A stretch of 63,969 nucleotides of DNA from Kiritimatiellia bacterium (GCA_017558005.1 JAFYWN010000002.1:1-63969); one strand, 5' to 3'. Positions 1-9,687 are shown, counted from the first letter of the stretch. A program made the numbers and translations. The notes: generated by a model from the sequence alone, not told the origin.

Positions 1-140
1 ATAACTCATTCATTTTTCAATACAAATAAAATCGCCCTTTTGCCCAATTTCACGCCAACAAAGCAAAAACTGCGTACAAAAATCCTCACTTTTTCACCAC
101 CCCATCCCAAGAGACAAAACCAACCCAAACCGCCACAAAA

Positions 141-675
141 CATTGAAATAACAGCCTTTTATCGAATTTCACCCACCATAAAATGCACTTTTAGACCTCG
201 CGAAAGACAAAATTTCTCCAAAAACACCCCGCTTTTCACCTCCATCACCCCGACCTTCCCCTACCTTTTAACACCTGCAATTTCTACAAAACCTTGAAAT
301 AATCGGCTTTTAAAGGATTTTAAATTCTGCGCAGACCTCTCCTTTTCTATCCAAAATACGAAAATACACCCTAAAACCCTCGCTTTTATTGCGTATAAAA
401 GGCATGAATAAATGCTTCCGTCCACCATTTATTGCCATACACAAAATACACGCCATTCTGCATCAAGCGCCACCTTCAAAACCCATGAAAGCCTTTAATA
501 TCAATACTTTTAATGGATTTTATTCCTTCGTTTTCCTACCCACGCTCTCCCCGCAAAACGCAATAGCGTCCACACAACGTACATGTGTAAGCTGCGCAGT
601 TCTTACACCTCTTCCCATCATTGAAACACTCTAAAAGTCTAAAAGTCTGTAATAACAGCCTTCTGTGGAATTTTG
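141..675 (+). repeat. Degenerate motif repeated four times in the gene-free left end
   Basis: The first 806 bases hold no convincing gene. A loosely conserved motif recurs at about 143-170, 294-322, 500-522 and 650-675. Its best-conserved parts are TTGAAATAA followed by a core like CTTTTAAAGGATTTTA. Spacing is about 151, 200 and 150 bases. The stretch is AT-rich, and the short open frames in it lack ribosome binding sites and have low-complexity translations, so I treat it as non-coding. Function is unknown; it could be decayed repeats or spaced protein-binding sites upstream of murE. Confidence 0.45.
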
Positions 676-821
676 CGTACATTACGCTATACATTTCGTA
701 CGCATTGAACTGATTGTAACAAACGACAATCCATTGCATTAATTTATTGTCGCAGGGCGAGGAAACTCGCTACAATAGTGGCGGTGCGGCGCAGTGGGCG
801 CGGTAAATGAGGTATGGGCAG

Positions 822-2168
822 ATGCAGTACAGTGATGTGACATCAGATTCGCGATTGGTGACTCCCGGGGCTTTGTTTGTAGCAATTCCTGGTGTAAAGG
901 TCGATGGGGCGCAGTTTATCCGTCAGGCACGTGAAAAAGGCGCAGCGACCATTATGGGTGAAGATGAGTCCTGTGATATTCGTGTGCCGAATGCACGTCT
1001 CGCTTACGCCGAAGCTTGTGCCAAACACTTTGGTACCCCCTCCGAGTCGCTCCTCCTCTGCGGTGTCACGGGCACAAATGGTAAGACCACCACCACCCTC
1101 CTCCTGCGAGAGATGTTGGCCCAAGGCGGACTTCTGCCAGGACTTATCACCACAGTGGCCATTGAATGGCCTGGACACAGTGCTCCTGCAGACTGCACCA
1201 CACCAGATGCGCGTGTCTTGCAGTCTACGCTAAAAGAGATGGTGAAAGCGGGGTGCCGTGCTGCAGTGATGGAAGTCTCCAGTCATGCAATCAACCAATA
1301 TCGCGTGGCGGGGTGCCACTATGCCGTGTTGGCCTTTACGAATCTTACGCAAGATCATCTTGACTACCACGGCACGATGGAAGCCTACTACCAAGCCAAG
1401 GCACAACTCTTCCGCGACCATCCCAACACCCCTGCAGTCATTAATACCGACGATCCTTACGGCGCACGGCTTTTAACCGAGCTCCAGACTGCTGGCCACA
1501 CGCGTCTCTTCCCCTACTCGCCCGCGACGATTCAAGCCACCTTCTCTGCGCATGGCACCGAAGCCTCCTTCCAACTTGCCGGCCGCACGCTTAGCTTCCA
1601 CACTGCACTCTGCGGACGTTACAACCTCGCCAACCTACTCTGTGCGGCCACTGCTGCACGTGCTTTGGGCGTAACAACTGATGCGATCCTCTGCGCGATT
1701 TCCAACATTCGTCCGAAATGGGGGCGGCTTGAATCTGCAGCCCCTGGTGTTTTTGTGGACTATGCGCACACAGACGATGCGCTCTCCAATGTATTATCAA
1801 CGCTCCGTGAAATCACCACAGGCCGTCTCATCTGCGTCTTTGGATGCGGCGGCGACCGCGATCGGACCAAACGGCCAAAGATGGCTGCGGCAGTTGAACG
1901 CGTGGCTGATGTAATCCTTGTCACCTCAGACAACCCGCGTACCGAAGACCCAAAGGCAATTATCGCGGACATCCTCACTGGGTTTAGCGCCACTGCGAAG
2001 CCGATTACCGAAGTTGATCGCCGTACGGCTATTCGTCGAGCCCTTGAAATGAAACAAGCCGACGACGTGATTCTCGTCGCCGGCAAGGGGCATGAAACCT
2101 ATCAAGAAGTTAACGGCGTGCGTACACCCTTCTCTGACGCAGAAGAGATTCGCTCCTTTTACGCCTGA
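822..2168 (+). CDS. murE: UDP-N-acetylmuramoyl-tripeptide synthetase (meso-DAP adding)
   Basis: Cytoplasmic Mur ligase that adds the third stem-peptide residue to UDP-MurNAc-L-Ala-D-Glu during peptidoglycan synthesis. The protein shows the N-terminal SDSR motif, the ATP-binding GTNGKTTTT loop at about residues 84-92, the YYQAK segment with the lysine that is carbamylated in Mur ligases, and a C-terminal GKGHE motif. DNPR near residue 375 is the signature of enzymes using meso-diaminopimelate, so the wall is probably DAP-type. I chose the ATG at 822 because GAGG lies about 9 bases upstream; an in-frame ATG at 807 directly follows a stop and has no clear ribosome site. The N-terminus is a little shorter than usual. 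The gene stands alone rather than in a division/cell-wall cluster, and its 3' end overlaps the convergent MFS gene by 10 bases. Confidence 0.93.
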   Translation: MQYSDVTSDSRLVTPGALFVAIPGVKVDGAQFIRQAREKGAATIMGEDESCDIRVPNARLAYAEACAKHFGTPSESLLLCGVTGTNGKTTTTLLLREMLAQGGLLPGLITTVAIEWPGHSAPADCTTPDARVLQSTLKEMVKAGCRAAVMEVSSHAINQYRVAGCHYAVLAFTNLTQDHLDYHGTMEAYYQAKAQLFRDHPNTPAVINTDDPYGARLLTELQTAGHTRLFPYSPATIQATFSAHGTEASFQLAGRTLSFHTALCGRYNLANLLCAATAARALGVTTDAILCAISNIRPKWGRLESAAPGVFVDYAHTDDALSNVLSTLREITTGRLICVFGCGGDRDRTKRPKMAAAVERVADVILVTSDNPRTEDPKAIIADILTGFSATAKPITEVDRRTAIRRALEMKQADDVILVAGKGHETYQEVNGVRTPFSDAEEIRSFYA

Positions 2169-3313
2169 GCGCGAAGTCGATTAAGACATTCTAAAGCTAC
2201 GCACATTACAATCAAAAAGCCACCAAGGACGCACGGATAGATGGCCAACCCTGTACGTTGCGCCACCCACCCCAGCAGTGGTGGCATCAATGTAGCGCCA
2301 GTATAAGCGCATGCCATCTGCAGCCCCATGACCACCTGTGTGTAATGCGCTCCAAAATTTGAAGGTGTGGCATGCAAGAAACAGGGAAAGAGGGGCGCAA
2401 TCCCCAAGCCAACTGCGAGCAAACCTATTTTTGTTTGAAGCACACTGGTGGCCGTGACCAAAAGGATTATACCCAAGAGCACTCCTCCAGCACCCAATCG
2501 CAACATCCTTTTATCTCCCATGCGGTCAGCCACAAACCCCGCCAAGAAGCGTCCCACCGTCATACCTCCGTAAAAGAGTGCCGCCCACCTTGCCGCCTCT
2601 GCAACCGACAATCCGCGCACAAGGTGCAAATAACTTCCCGCCCAAATACCCGAGCAGAATTCCAAACCCTGCATTGCGAAGAGGCCAATCATCGCCCAAC
2701 CTATCCCTCGCAAACGCAAAGCCTCTCGCGTGGTAACCGATGTGTGACACGTGTCTTCGGTCAACGAATCCCGTTTCCAGAGTGGTCGCGAAACGAAAAG
2801 CACTACAGCCATCACACATTGAAGCGCCATCACACTCCAATAGCCCTCCTGCCAACGCCCTCCACAAACCAAAATCCACCCTAAAAGGCTTGGTCCTGCA
2901 GTAGCACCAATACCCCATGAAACATGCACCCAACTCATCTGGCGCGACGTGCCATGTAAAGCAACATAGTTATTGAGCACCGCATCAATTGCTCCGGCCC
3001 CCAACCCCAACGGTAAGGCGAAACAACACACCCATGCATATGACGAAGCCAAAGCGAATCCAGCCAATGCGATGGCAGTTAAAAGTGTACTTCCCACCGT
3101 TACGGCCCAAGAACCAAAACGGGAGATTAATGTATTCGTGCTCAAGGCAGAAATAACCGTACCCGCGGAAATTAAGAGCGTTACGCCCCCTGCATAAGAG
3201 ATTGGCACGCCAAATCCCCCATACATCGAAGGCCATGCCGCACCAATCATGCCATCTGGCACCCCCATACTAAAAAAGGCTAAGTAGATTACTGCGATAA
3301 CGATTATAGCCAT
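2159..3313 (-). CDS. MFS transporter, sugar-permease-like
   Basis: Inner-membrane transporter of the major facilitator superfamily with about twelve hydrophobic segments over 384 residues. The first helix carries MGVPDGMIGAAWP, a pattern common in fucose-permease/YbjJ-like MFS proteins. The loop after helix 8 has GRFLAGFVADRMGDKR, close to the conserved MFS loop motif. The start at 3313 is preceded by AAAAAGG; a longer frame to 3361 adds a hydrophilic leader without a ribosome site. It lies about 50 bases after the sulfatase gene on the same strand, so uptake of a sugar released by that enzyme is a reasonable guess. Substrate cannot be read from sequence. Confidence 0.8.
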   Translation of the reverse strand: MAIIVIAVIYLAFFSMGVPDGMIGAAWPSMYGGFGVPISYAGGVTLLISAGTVISALSTNTLISRFGSWAVTVGSTLLTAIALAGFALASSYAWVCCFALPLGLGAGAIDAVLNNYVALHGTSRQMSWVHVSWGIGATAGPSLLGWILVCGGRWQEGYWSVMALQCVMAVVLFVSRPLWKRDSLTEDTCHTSVTTREALRLRGIGWAMIGLFAMQGLEFCSGIWAGSYLHLVRGLSVAEAARWAALFYGGMTVGRFLAGFVADRMGDKRMLRLGAGGVLLGIILLVTATSVLQTKIGLLAVGLGIAPLFPCFLHATPSNFGAHYTQVVMGLQMACAYTGATLMPPLLGWVAQRTGLAIYPCVLGGFLIVMCVALECLNRLRAQA

Positions 3314-3365
3314 CACAGATCCTTTTTGCTGAAAGAAATACGTGTCTGAAAGAAGTGCCAACTAT

Positions 3366-4910
3366 TTATGGACGGGTCCGTCCATCGCGAATAGCCTTTA
3401 AGAGTGCTTCATATAACGCCTTAGCGCGCTCGGGATACTCTGCAATCACATTTTTCGTCTCAGAAGCATCCCCTGTCAGGTGATACAATTCACCATTCAA
3501 CGGATTGTTCTTTGTACTCGGCGCATTCCCTGCGCGACGCGGCACAATGTACTTCCACTCGCCCTCGCGATAACTCATGTACCAATCCTGGCTGATAATC
3601 GCACGACGGGACGATGGCTTTTCAGGATCCAAGAGCGCCTCATGGACATCAAAGGAGTCAGGCATTGCATCCTTTGAGATTGACACCCCACGTAAGGCGG
3701 CAAAGGTGTTGCCCAAATCCACCAAAGAAAGCAACGCCTGACTGCGCTTCCCTGCGGGGATTTGCCCCTCCCACACGGCAATGAACGGCACACGATGACC
3801 ACCTTCAAAGGGTGTGTACTTCGTACCTCGCCAATGAGCTGCGGGACGATGATCCCCCAACTTCTCAACGGCTTGATCCATATACCCATCATTTACCATA
3901 GGACCATTATCCGAAGAAATTACGACTAGCGTGTCCTTTTCCAAACCCAATGCTCGCAACTTCTCAATCACGCGCCGCACCGAGTCATCAAACTGACGCG
4001 TGGCATCACCGCGCGGCCCAAAGGGCGTTGAACCCACAAAACGCGGATGTGGCACACGTGGCACATGAATATCATTCGTGCCCAGATAGAGGAAGAAGGG
4101 CTTTTCGCGGTTCTTTTCCATGAAGGCGCATGCCTTTTCAACGAAGATATCTGCCATATCTTCATCCACCCACCGCGCCTTCTCGCCGCCCTTCATGTAA
4201 CCGATACGGCCAATTCCATTCACTACCGCTTGGTTATGACCATGATGCCAATCCATCTTCAAGGTTGCACGATCACGCACACCATCGGGTTCACCAGGAT
4301 AATTCTTCTGATAATTTACCTCAATCGGATCATTCGGATCCAAATTCACGACCTTACCATCCTCCACATAAACGCACGGCGTACGATCAGCCGTTGCGGC
4401 CATAAGGAAGGTATAATCAAAGCCTATCGCGTTGGCAGAGGGCGAGATGGGTTTATTCCAATCCGTCTTCCCTGGCCCAAGCCCCATGCCGAGATGCCAC
4501 TTACCCACTGCGCCAGTAACCATGCCAGAGCGTTGCATCACCTTCGGCAACGTCTCCAAGCGCGGATCAATCAACAATGCCGCATCCCCCTGAGCAATGC
4601 CTGTGCCTGGCTTACGCCACGCATAGCACCCCGTAAAGATGGCATAACGCGTCGGGGTGCAAGTTGAGGCAGGCGAATGCGCATCGGTGAAGGTAACCCC
4701 TTGTTGCGCATAAGCATCAATAAAAGGCGTTAACCCAGGCGTCGAACCATAACAGCTCACATCGCCCCACCCCAAGTCATCGGCAAGAATGAAAAGAATA
4801 TTGCGAGGCTTCCGAGTGGCCGCCGACAGTGGCAAACTTCCCGACACCGCAAGGGCGGCACAACCGAGTCCAAAAGATTTCAAAAATGCACGACGAGAGG
4901 TAAGTGACAT
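3366..4910 (-). CDS. Sulfatase, arylsulfatase family, Tat-exported
   Basis: Type I sulfatase that hydrolyses sulfate esters outside the cytoplasm. The N-terminus has a twin-arginine signal (SRRAFLK) and a hydrophobic stretch ending near Ala-Ala. Metal-binding LADDLGWGD follows the signal, and the active-site motif CTPTR begins at Cys84 (numbered from 4910), the cysteine converted to formylglycine in this family. GKWHLG and a SSDNGP metal site are also present. Start at 4910 has AGGA about 11 bases upstream. No formylglycine-generating enzyme is in the window. It sits in a minus-strand run with a secreted metallopeptidase-like gene upstream and an MFS transporter downstream, which suggests scavenging of sulfated glycans. 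Substrate is unknown. Confidence 0.9.
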   Translation of the reverse strand: MSLTSRRAFLKSFGLGCAALAVSGSLPLSAATRKPRNILFILADDLGWGDVSCYGSTPGLTPFIDAYAQQGVTFTDAHSPASTCTPTRYAIFTGCYAWRKPGTGIAQGDAALLIDPRLETLPKVMQRSGMVTGAVGKWHLGMGLGPGKTDWNKPISPSANAIGFDYTFLMAATADRTPCVYVEDGKVVNLDPNDPIEVNYQKNYPGEPDGVRDRATLKMDWHHGHNQAVVNGIGRIGYMKGGEKARWVDEDMADIFVEKACAFMEKNREKPFFLYLGTNDIHVPRVPHPRFVGSTPFGPRGDATRQFDDSVRRVIEKLRALGLEKDTLVVISSDNGPMVNDGYMDQAVEKLGDHRPAAHWRGTKYTPFEGGHRVPFIAVWEGQIPAGKRSQALLSLVDLGNTFAALRGVSISKDAMPDSFDVHEALLDPEKPSSRRAIISQDWYMSYREGEWKYIVPRRAGNAPSTKNNPLNGELYHLTGDASETKNVIAEYPERAKALYEALLKAIRDGRTRP

Positions 4911-4967
4911 GAGTGAGGTTCCTATAGGATAATGCCTATTCAATCTGCGAGTGAGAAAGAGGGTGTA

Positions 4968-6482
4968 TTAACGTTTGTACTCTTGGCTATTTAAGAACGT
5001 CATCAAACCCTCTGAAATTTGCTGCAACACCTTTGAAGGATACACCTTCTCTGCCGCCTCTTCAGGGGTCGCACCCTTATAAATGAGTGTGTAGTACTGA
5101 TTAAGCGTGGCGCTCAATTCTATTGGCGCTTCAGTGCGCAACCAATGCACAAGCACCCACGATGATGCGTAGGCTGCTGTGCGATTCCGTTCGTGATAGA
5201 AAACCTCTGTGCTAAATGACATCAACGTTGCCAATCCCTCAGGCGTACAAAAGCGTGGGTCGCGTTTCACCTCTTCCAAGCGATAGGAGAGATTGGGCTT
5301 TCCTTCTGGCTTTTTCTTCCCTGCGCTTGTGACCGTCTTTAAGGTAAACGTTTCGAAAAAGGTTGCGTGGCCCTCGTTGAACCAAATCGGCACATCAATC
5401 GTTGGCGGTGTAATTGAGAAGAGATACTGGTGAAAGCCCTCATGGAAGGTGACCATACGAATCTCCTCGCGTTGCTTCTCCTTTGAGCCCGACTCAATGT
5501 CACCACGCACGACCAACTCTCGATGCGTCGTTGAGAAGACACCCGCACTCCACTCCTCACCCGCGCCAGAATAGGCGTGATATTCCTCTGGCGTAGCGAA
5601 GACACGGATCACGCTGAGCGGCACCTTCATCTTCTTCGGTTCAGGAATGTACGTCGTATAAACCATGCGCATGGCAATCATGCTATCCAAGAGTGAAGAG
5701 ACAAACTTCCCATACTGCTTTGGAAGGTTGGACAATACACGATACGGCGGACGCTCCATCGTCTTCCACCCGTCTTGAACCGTTCCAGAAGGCTTCAACT
5801 TCGACGCGGGGGCGATGCCACCGAGGGCACGCGTCAGGGCACCCTTCCATGCCTTTGGCGGATCATCTGTCGTGGTGATCAAAAGTGCATAAGCTTGGTT
5901 TTGGTCGGATTTCAAGAAGAAAATCAATGCGGCCATGCCCGGCGCCTCGCAGAACATCGCCTCGCGCACCGCACCAATCCCCTTCACCTTTTGCGGAGCA
6001 GAGAAGGTCTTGCCCGTCCAGTCCTCCAACCACTGAGGCAAGCGCTTGCGCACAAGCTTCCCCACTGCCTGACGATTATCTTCGTACTCCTCCTTCAAGA
6101 CGTGCGCCATCACCTGATTATAGTCGGTCTTAATGCCACGCGTGAACGAATCCACCACACTCTTGGCTTGGACTAACTCATAAACGTTTCCGTCACTATC
6201 AGACCACTTCCCGAGACGCTGCTCCGCCTCCCAAAGTTGACGCGGATCATAACGTTCAGCCGTGCCGCTCTTACTGCCTCGTGTCCACGTGTAGGTAAAG
6301 GTCTCCACCGCAGGCGGCGCCTCTTGGCTAACATTCTTGGGCAAGGGGATTTGCAACTGATCGCAAGTAAAACGTTGGTTCAATGTCGGCACCTTAGCCA
6401 CCGCCACTAACGGCAGGAGACTTAACACTGCGATTAGGATATTCCGACGAATAGGGAATTGAGTCACGCACAATTGACGCAT
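4968..6482 (-). CDS. Secreted gluzincin-like protein (DUF1570-like)
   Basis: A 504-residue protein with an N-terminal signal peptide (hydrophobic stretch at about residues 14-29). The central part carries TFHEGFHQYLF, where HEGFH fits the HExxH zinc motif, followed about 20 residues later by WFNEGHATFFE, whose glutamate fits the third ligand of gluzincin metallopeptidases. This arrangement matches peptidase-MA-like/DUF1570 proteins of planctomycetes and relatives; proteolysis has not generally been shown for them. It begins 16 bases after the phosphatase gene stop and is probably co-transcribed with it. The upstream GAG and GTGAAAG before ATG 6482 are modest ribosome-site candidates. Confidence 0.7.
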   Translation of the reverse strand: MRQLCVTQFPIRRNILIAVLSLLPLVAVAKVPTLNQRFTCDQLQIPLPKNVSQEAPPAVETFTYTWTRGSKSGTAERYDPRQLWEAEQRLGKWSDSDGNVYELVQAKSVVDSFTRGIKTDYNQVMAHVLKEEYEDNRQAVGKLVRKRLPQWLEDWTGKTFSAPQKVKGIGAVREAMFCEAPGMAALIFFLKSDQNQAYALLITTTDDPPKAWKGALTRALGGIAPASKLKPSGTVQDGWKTMERPPYRVLSNLPKQYGKFVSSLLDSMIAMRMVYTTYIPEPKKMKVPLSVIRVFATPEEYHAYSGAGEEWSAGVFSTTHRELVVRGDIESGSKEKQREEIRMVTFHEGFHQYLFSITPPTIDVPIWFNEGHATFFETFTLKTVTSAGKKKPEGKPNLSYRLEEVKRDPRFCTPEGLATLMSFSTEVFYHERNRTAAYASSWVLVHWLRTEAPIELSATLNQYYTLIYKGATPEEAAEKVYPSKVLQQISEGLMTFLNSQEYKR

Positions 6483-6498
6483 CTTTCACGTACTCCCA

Positions 6499-7698
6499 TT
6501 AATGAAACTTTATTTCCACTTCCTTGAAATAACGCGTCTGCAAGACATTTGCGAGGTCTTTGACGATATTTCTACGGATATCCAATGCCACTGGCAGATT
6601 CGGATCTTGGTGCGCAGGATTAATCGCCGTACCCACGTCAATAAAGATGCGATCCGACTTCAGAAGTAAATCACGCATTTTCGTGGCGGGATTCACGCGC
6701 ACATCAGGGCCTGGATTTCGCAAGAGTTCAATCACCTTTGAGAGTGTCACACACCCTTCAGTGACCAATTCAATCCCAGGAATCTCTGATCCCGCGGGCA
6801 CTTCAGGGTCAAGCGCCGTCAACGGCGTATCAATGGGGCGATTCAATTCACGTGCCACCAAGTCAGACGTTGAACCACCAGAGATGATGGTCTGCACGCC
6901 AGGTTGCGTTGCCAAGGCCGCAAAGGCGGCATCCTGCGTACGGTCAAAGGGACACCCCGTGAGCATTTGCGTCAAACGTGGATCGCGATAGTAAAGCATC
7001 GCGGCAGTCGTATCATCCCCTGCTCGGCCACCATCTAGACGCGTTGCACGGTCTGCCGCACCCTTACAGAGGACTTGCGCATCCACATCTGGAGCGATAT
7101 TAATTGCCTCTTGCAACCAGCCTACGACCGACTCCAATCCCTGCCCAAAGGGATAACCATCCGTGCCTAAGCCTGCCTGCGTAATCCCATCCGAACAGAA
7201 GAAGAGGCGATCGCCATGCTGCATCTGAAAGGTTGAATACGAAAGCTTACGCCCTGACCAACGTGGCAATGCGTAAACCGTTCGCGGAATCTCTTGTGGT
7301 TCCGTACCACGCAGATGTACCGCCGGCGGATTTTCGTATTCAATCATGCGCACTTCCCCCTCTGGGAAGGCATGAATCATGGTAAACGTCGAATATGTGA
7401 TATGACGATCTGGACAGATGGGCAATGCGTCCATAATCAGGGTCGCCGCACGACGCAAGCCAATCTTTGCCCGCATATACTCCATCGCCATCGTGGCAGT
7501 AAGCGATGCACAGACATTCGCCTGTTGACCACTCCCCAAGCCATCGGTTAAAACGGCCACCACCGAACCATCAGCCTGGCGTTCGCTCAAAAAGATATCG
7601 CCACTGCACACCTTGCGAAACTTGTGCCGATTAAACCAGTCCACCTCAATGAAAGGTGGCGGTGCGGGCGCTACAAGGTCCTCGCTTGCGCCAATCAC
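6499..7698 (-). CDS. SpoIIE-type PP2C serine/threonine phosphatase
   Basis: A 399-residue protein. Residues about 20-235 match the SpoIIE/PP2C phosphatase fold: VLTDGLGSG, CSDGIT and GDDTTA supply the acidic metal ligands. The remaining 150 residues form a second domain that I do not recognise. The start is GTG at 7698; it overlaps the hydrogenase TGA stop (GTGA), and GGAGG lies 7 bases upstream, which indicates translational coupling. In known group C [FeFe]-hydrogenase loci such phosphatases sit next to the sensory hydrogenase. The likely role is to relay a hydrogen or redox signal by protein dephosphorylation; the target is unknown. Confidence 0.85.
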   Translation of the reverse strand: MIGASEDLVAPAPPPFIEVDWFNRHKFRKVCSGDIFLSERQADGSVVAVLTDGLGSGQQANVCASLTATMAMEYMRAKIGLRRAATLIMDALPICPDRHITYSTFTMIHAFPEGEVRMIEYENPPAVHLRGTEPQEIPRTVYALPRWSGRKLSYSTFQMQHGDRLFFCSDGITQAGLGTDGYPFGQGLESVVGWLQEAINIAPDVDAQVLCKGAADRATRLDGGRAGDDTTAAMLYYRDPRLTQMLTGCPFDRTQDAAFAALATQPGVQTIISGGSTSDLVARELNRPIDTPLTALDPEVPAGSEIPGIELVTEGCVTLSKVIELLRNPGPDVRVNPATKMRDLLLKSDRIFIDVGTAINPAHQDPNLPVALDIRRNIVKDLANVLQTRYFKEVEIKFH

Positions 7699-9416
7699 AG
7701 GCGTTCCTCCAGGTCGATTGGAGCGAACATCTCCACGGCCGAGTCCAAAATCAACTCACTTTCCGCAGCATTTCGGCCCAACATGAACGCAATCTCCTGA
7801 ACCGTTTTTGCCGTATTGGTTACGACCGTTCGAGCCTTTTCAATAAGTGCCAAACGCTTTTGTTCGGTTTCAGTGATATCAAGGATGAGTGCACCTACCA
7901 CCTCATGCACATCCACGTTAAAGATCGTTAGGGAGAAAAGACGCCCCTCCACCTCAACCGTTTGGCGAATAATCTCCTCGCCTGTCTCCAACACCTTCTG
8001 GAACAACTGCGGATAAGGAATCAGACGCCCCAAATCAGCATCACGCAAACCTGGGTGGGCCTCATAGGCCATCTTCGCCACATCCCCCAACAACGTCGCA
8101 AAGCGTTCATTGCATTCGATGATTCGAAGTTGGCGATCTGCTACCACTAAGCCATACGGTAACGCACGGTCAATCGCTGAGCTCTGCTTCAATGCCAATT
8201 GGCGCATCCGACTCACGCACATTTGCGGTTCTGCATTCTTTGCCAAAATTGCACAAGCGAGCTCTCGGCAACTATCATACCCGCACCCAGCGCAGTTCAA
8301 TTCATCCTCTGGCTTGAACTTACCCAAAGCATTTAACGTGGCGCGAATCTCCTCTTCTGAGAAGGTCTTGCGTTCGGACTGCGCCGCACGGTAGTGACGA
8401 CCAATGTCGGGGAACGTTTCCGGATCATCGGGTTGGGTCAAGCGCGCATGGCGCAATAAGTCAAGCAAACCACCCGCAGCGCACCGCACACGCGTCTTCG
8501 GACCGCACACGCAGCCGCCTGGGCAGGCCAAAGCCTCCACGAAGACGGGCTGTTCCAATGTCTTTGGATCAAGCGTCTCAAGCATGGATTTAATGGCTTG
8601 AATGCCCGTGATTACCATCGGCTGCAATTCACCCTCTGGAGCAAGCGCGCGGAAATTGCGTTCCACACTGCGTAGCATCCCCCCCTCAATCGGGTAATAT
8701 GCACCATCGCCAGGTAACTTATAATCCTCTGCGGGCGGCAACTTATTGGGATCCTCTACCCCAGCCAAGACCATCCACCTGCGCAACTCTTCAAACGTCA
8801 ATGCCGTGTGCAAGAGTTCGGGTTGCAAATCGCGTTCATACTTCTTACCCACGCAAGGTCCAGCGAAGACCACTGGCGCAGAAGGGAATTCCTCGCGGAG
8901 TGCCTTACAGTGCGCAATTACTGGAGAATCTACAGGTGTGAGATAGGCAGAGAAACGCGGATAGTAGCGTTGGATTAACTCCACCACCACAGGGCAAGCC
9001 GAGGAAATCTGCAGACGATGTGCGCGGCTCTGTGCCATCAATTCCGCCACACGACGCGAGACAATATTCGCGCCCACCGCCGTTTCACGCACATGCGCAA
9101 AGCCCAATTTACGCATCGCCGTCACGAAGCGCGCAGGATCCACTCCAGGGAACTCCGAAGCAAAACTCGGCGCCAAAGACAAAATCACATCTTTACGTGC
9201 CGCAACCAAATTCCGCACCGTGCGCAAATCATCGCGCACCATCTTCGCATGGTTCGGACAAGTCGCCACACATGTGCCACAGTAGATACAATCCTCTGGC
9301 GAAACCACTGCGTGGTCATTCTCCACACGGATTGCCTTCACTGGACACCGTCGCACGCACTTATAGCAGTCGCGACACTGAGCATTCACCGAATAAACTG
9401 GGGCTAACGCATCCAT
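7695..9416 (-). CDS. hydS: Group-C-like [FeFe]-hydrogenase, putative H2 sensor with PAS domain
   Basis: A 573-residue iron-sulfur protein. Residues about 8-55 hold two CxxCxxCxxxCP ferredoxin motifs. The H-cluster domain follows with variant cysteine motifs SACPVV, GPCVGKK and ALACPGGCVCG, in place of the catalytic-type TSCCPxW, MPCxxK and EVMACPGGC. A further CxxCGYDSC cluster lies at about residues 380-405. A PAS domain closes the protein at about residues 430-550. This order is that of group C (HydS) enzymes, which are thought to sense hydrogen rather than turn it over in bulk. ATG 9416 has GGAGG at the right distance. The gene lies between a (2Fe-2S) protein and a SpoIIE phosphatase. No HydE/F/G maturases are in the window. 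Confidence 0.88.
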   Translation of the reverse strand: MDALAPVYSVNAQCRDCYKCVRRCPVKAIRVENDHAVVSPEDCIYCGTCVATCPNHAKMVRDDLRTVRNLVAARKDVILSLAPSFASEFPGVDPARFVTAMRKLGFAHVRETAVGANIVSRRVAELMAQSRAHRLQISSACPVVVELIQRYYPRFSAYLTPVDSPVIAHCKALREEFPSAPVVFAGPCVGKKYERDLQPELLHTALTFEELRRWMVLAGVEDPNKLPPAEDYKLPGDGAYYPIEGGMLRSVERNFRALAPEGELQPMVITGIQAIKSMLETLDPKTLEQPVFVEALACPGGCVCGPKTRVRCAAGGLLDLLRHARLTQPDDPETFPDIGRHYRAAQSERKTFSEEEIRATLNALGKFKPEDELNCAGCGYDSCRELACAILAKNAEPQMCVSRMRQLALKQSSAIDRALPYGLVVADRQLRIIECNERFATLLGDVAKMAYEAHPGLRDADLGRLIPYPQLFQKVLETGEEIIRQTVEVEGRLFSLTIFNVDVHEVVGALILDITETEQKRLALIEKARTVVTNTAKTVQEIAFMLGRNAAESELILDSAVEMFAPIDLEERL

Positions 9417-9420
9417 CGTC

Positions 9421-9663
9421 TTATGCCTCCGCAAAAGCAGCTTCCAATAATGCAGGCACCGCTTCCGGTGTCACACCACTATGACACGTCTCATTAATCC
9501 ACACATTGGGCCCATCTCCACAATGCCCACCACACCGGCATCCCTTCAATTCGACCGACGCCATCTTATCATTTGCCGTCAGCCAATTGCGAACCGCTTC
9601 CAAATTCTGATTATTCCCGCGAGAAAAACACGAGCTACCCATGCAAATAGTCACTTTAACCAC
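9421..9663 (-). CDS. Thioredoxin-fold (2Fe-2S) ferredoxin
   Basis: An 80-residue protein like the C-terminal (2Fe-2S) domain of NuoE/HydC. The four cysteines expected for the cluster are in MGSSCFSRG and in the GCRCGGHCGDGP segment. I place the start at GTG 9663 because AAGGAG ends 8 bases before it; the GTG at 9672 overlaps that ribosome site. It is the first gene of the sensory hydrogenase operon and its stop lies 4 bases before the hydrogenase start. It probably passes electrons to or from the hydrogenase. An extended -10-like TATACT lies at 9688-9693. Confidence 0.8.
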   Translation of the reverse strand: MVKVTICMGSSCFSRGNNQNLEAVRNWLTANDKMASVELKGCRCGGHCGDGPNVWINETCHSGVTPEAVPALLEAAFAEA

Positions 9664-9687
9664 GTTACGCACTCCTTAACTTCTAAT

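Noticed and set aside
40..634. Two short plus-strand frames in the left gene-free region
   Set aside because: Lys/Pro/Phe-rich translations from AT-rich DNA, no ribosome site, no homology that I recognise.
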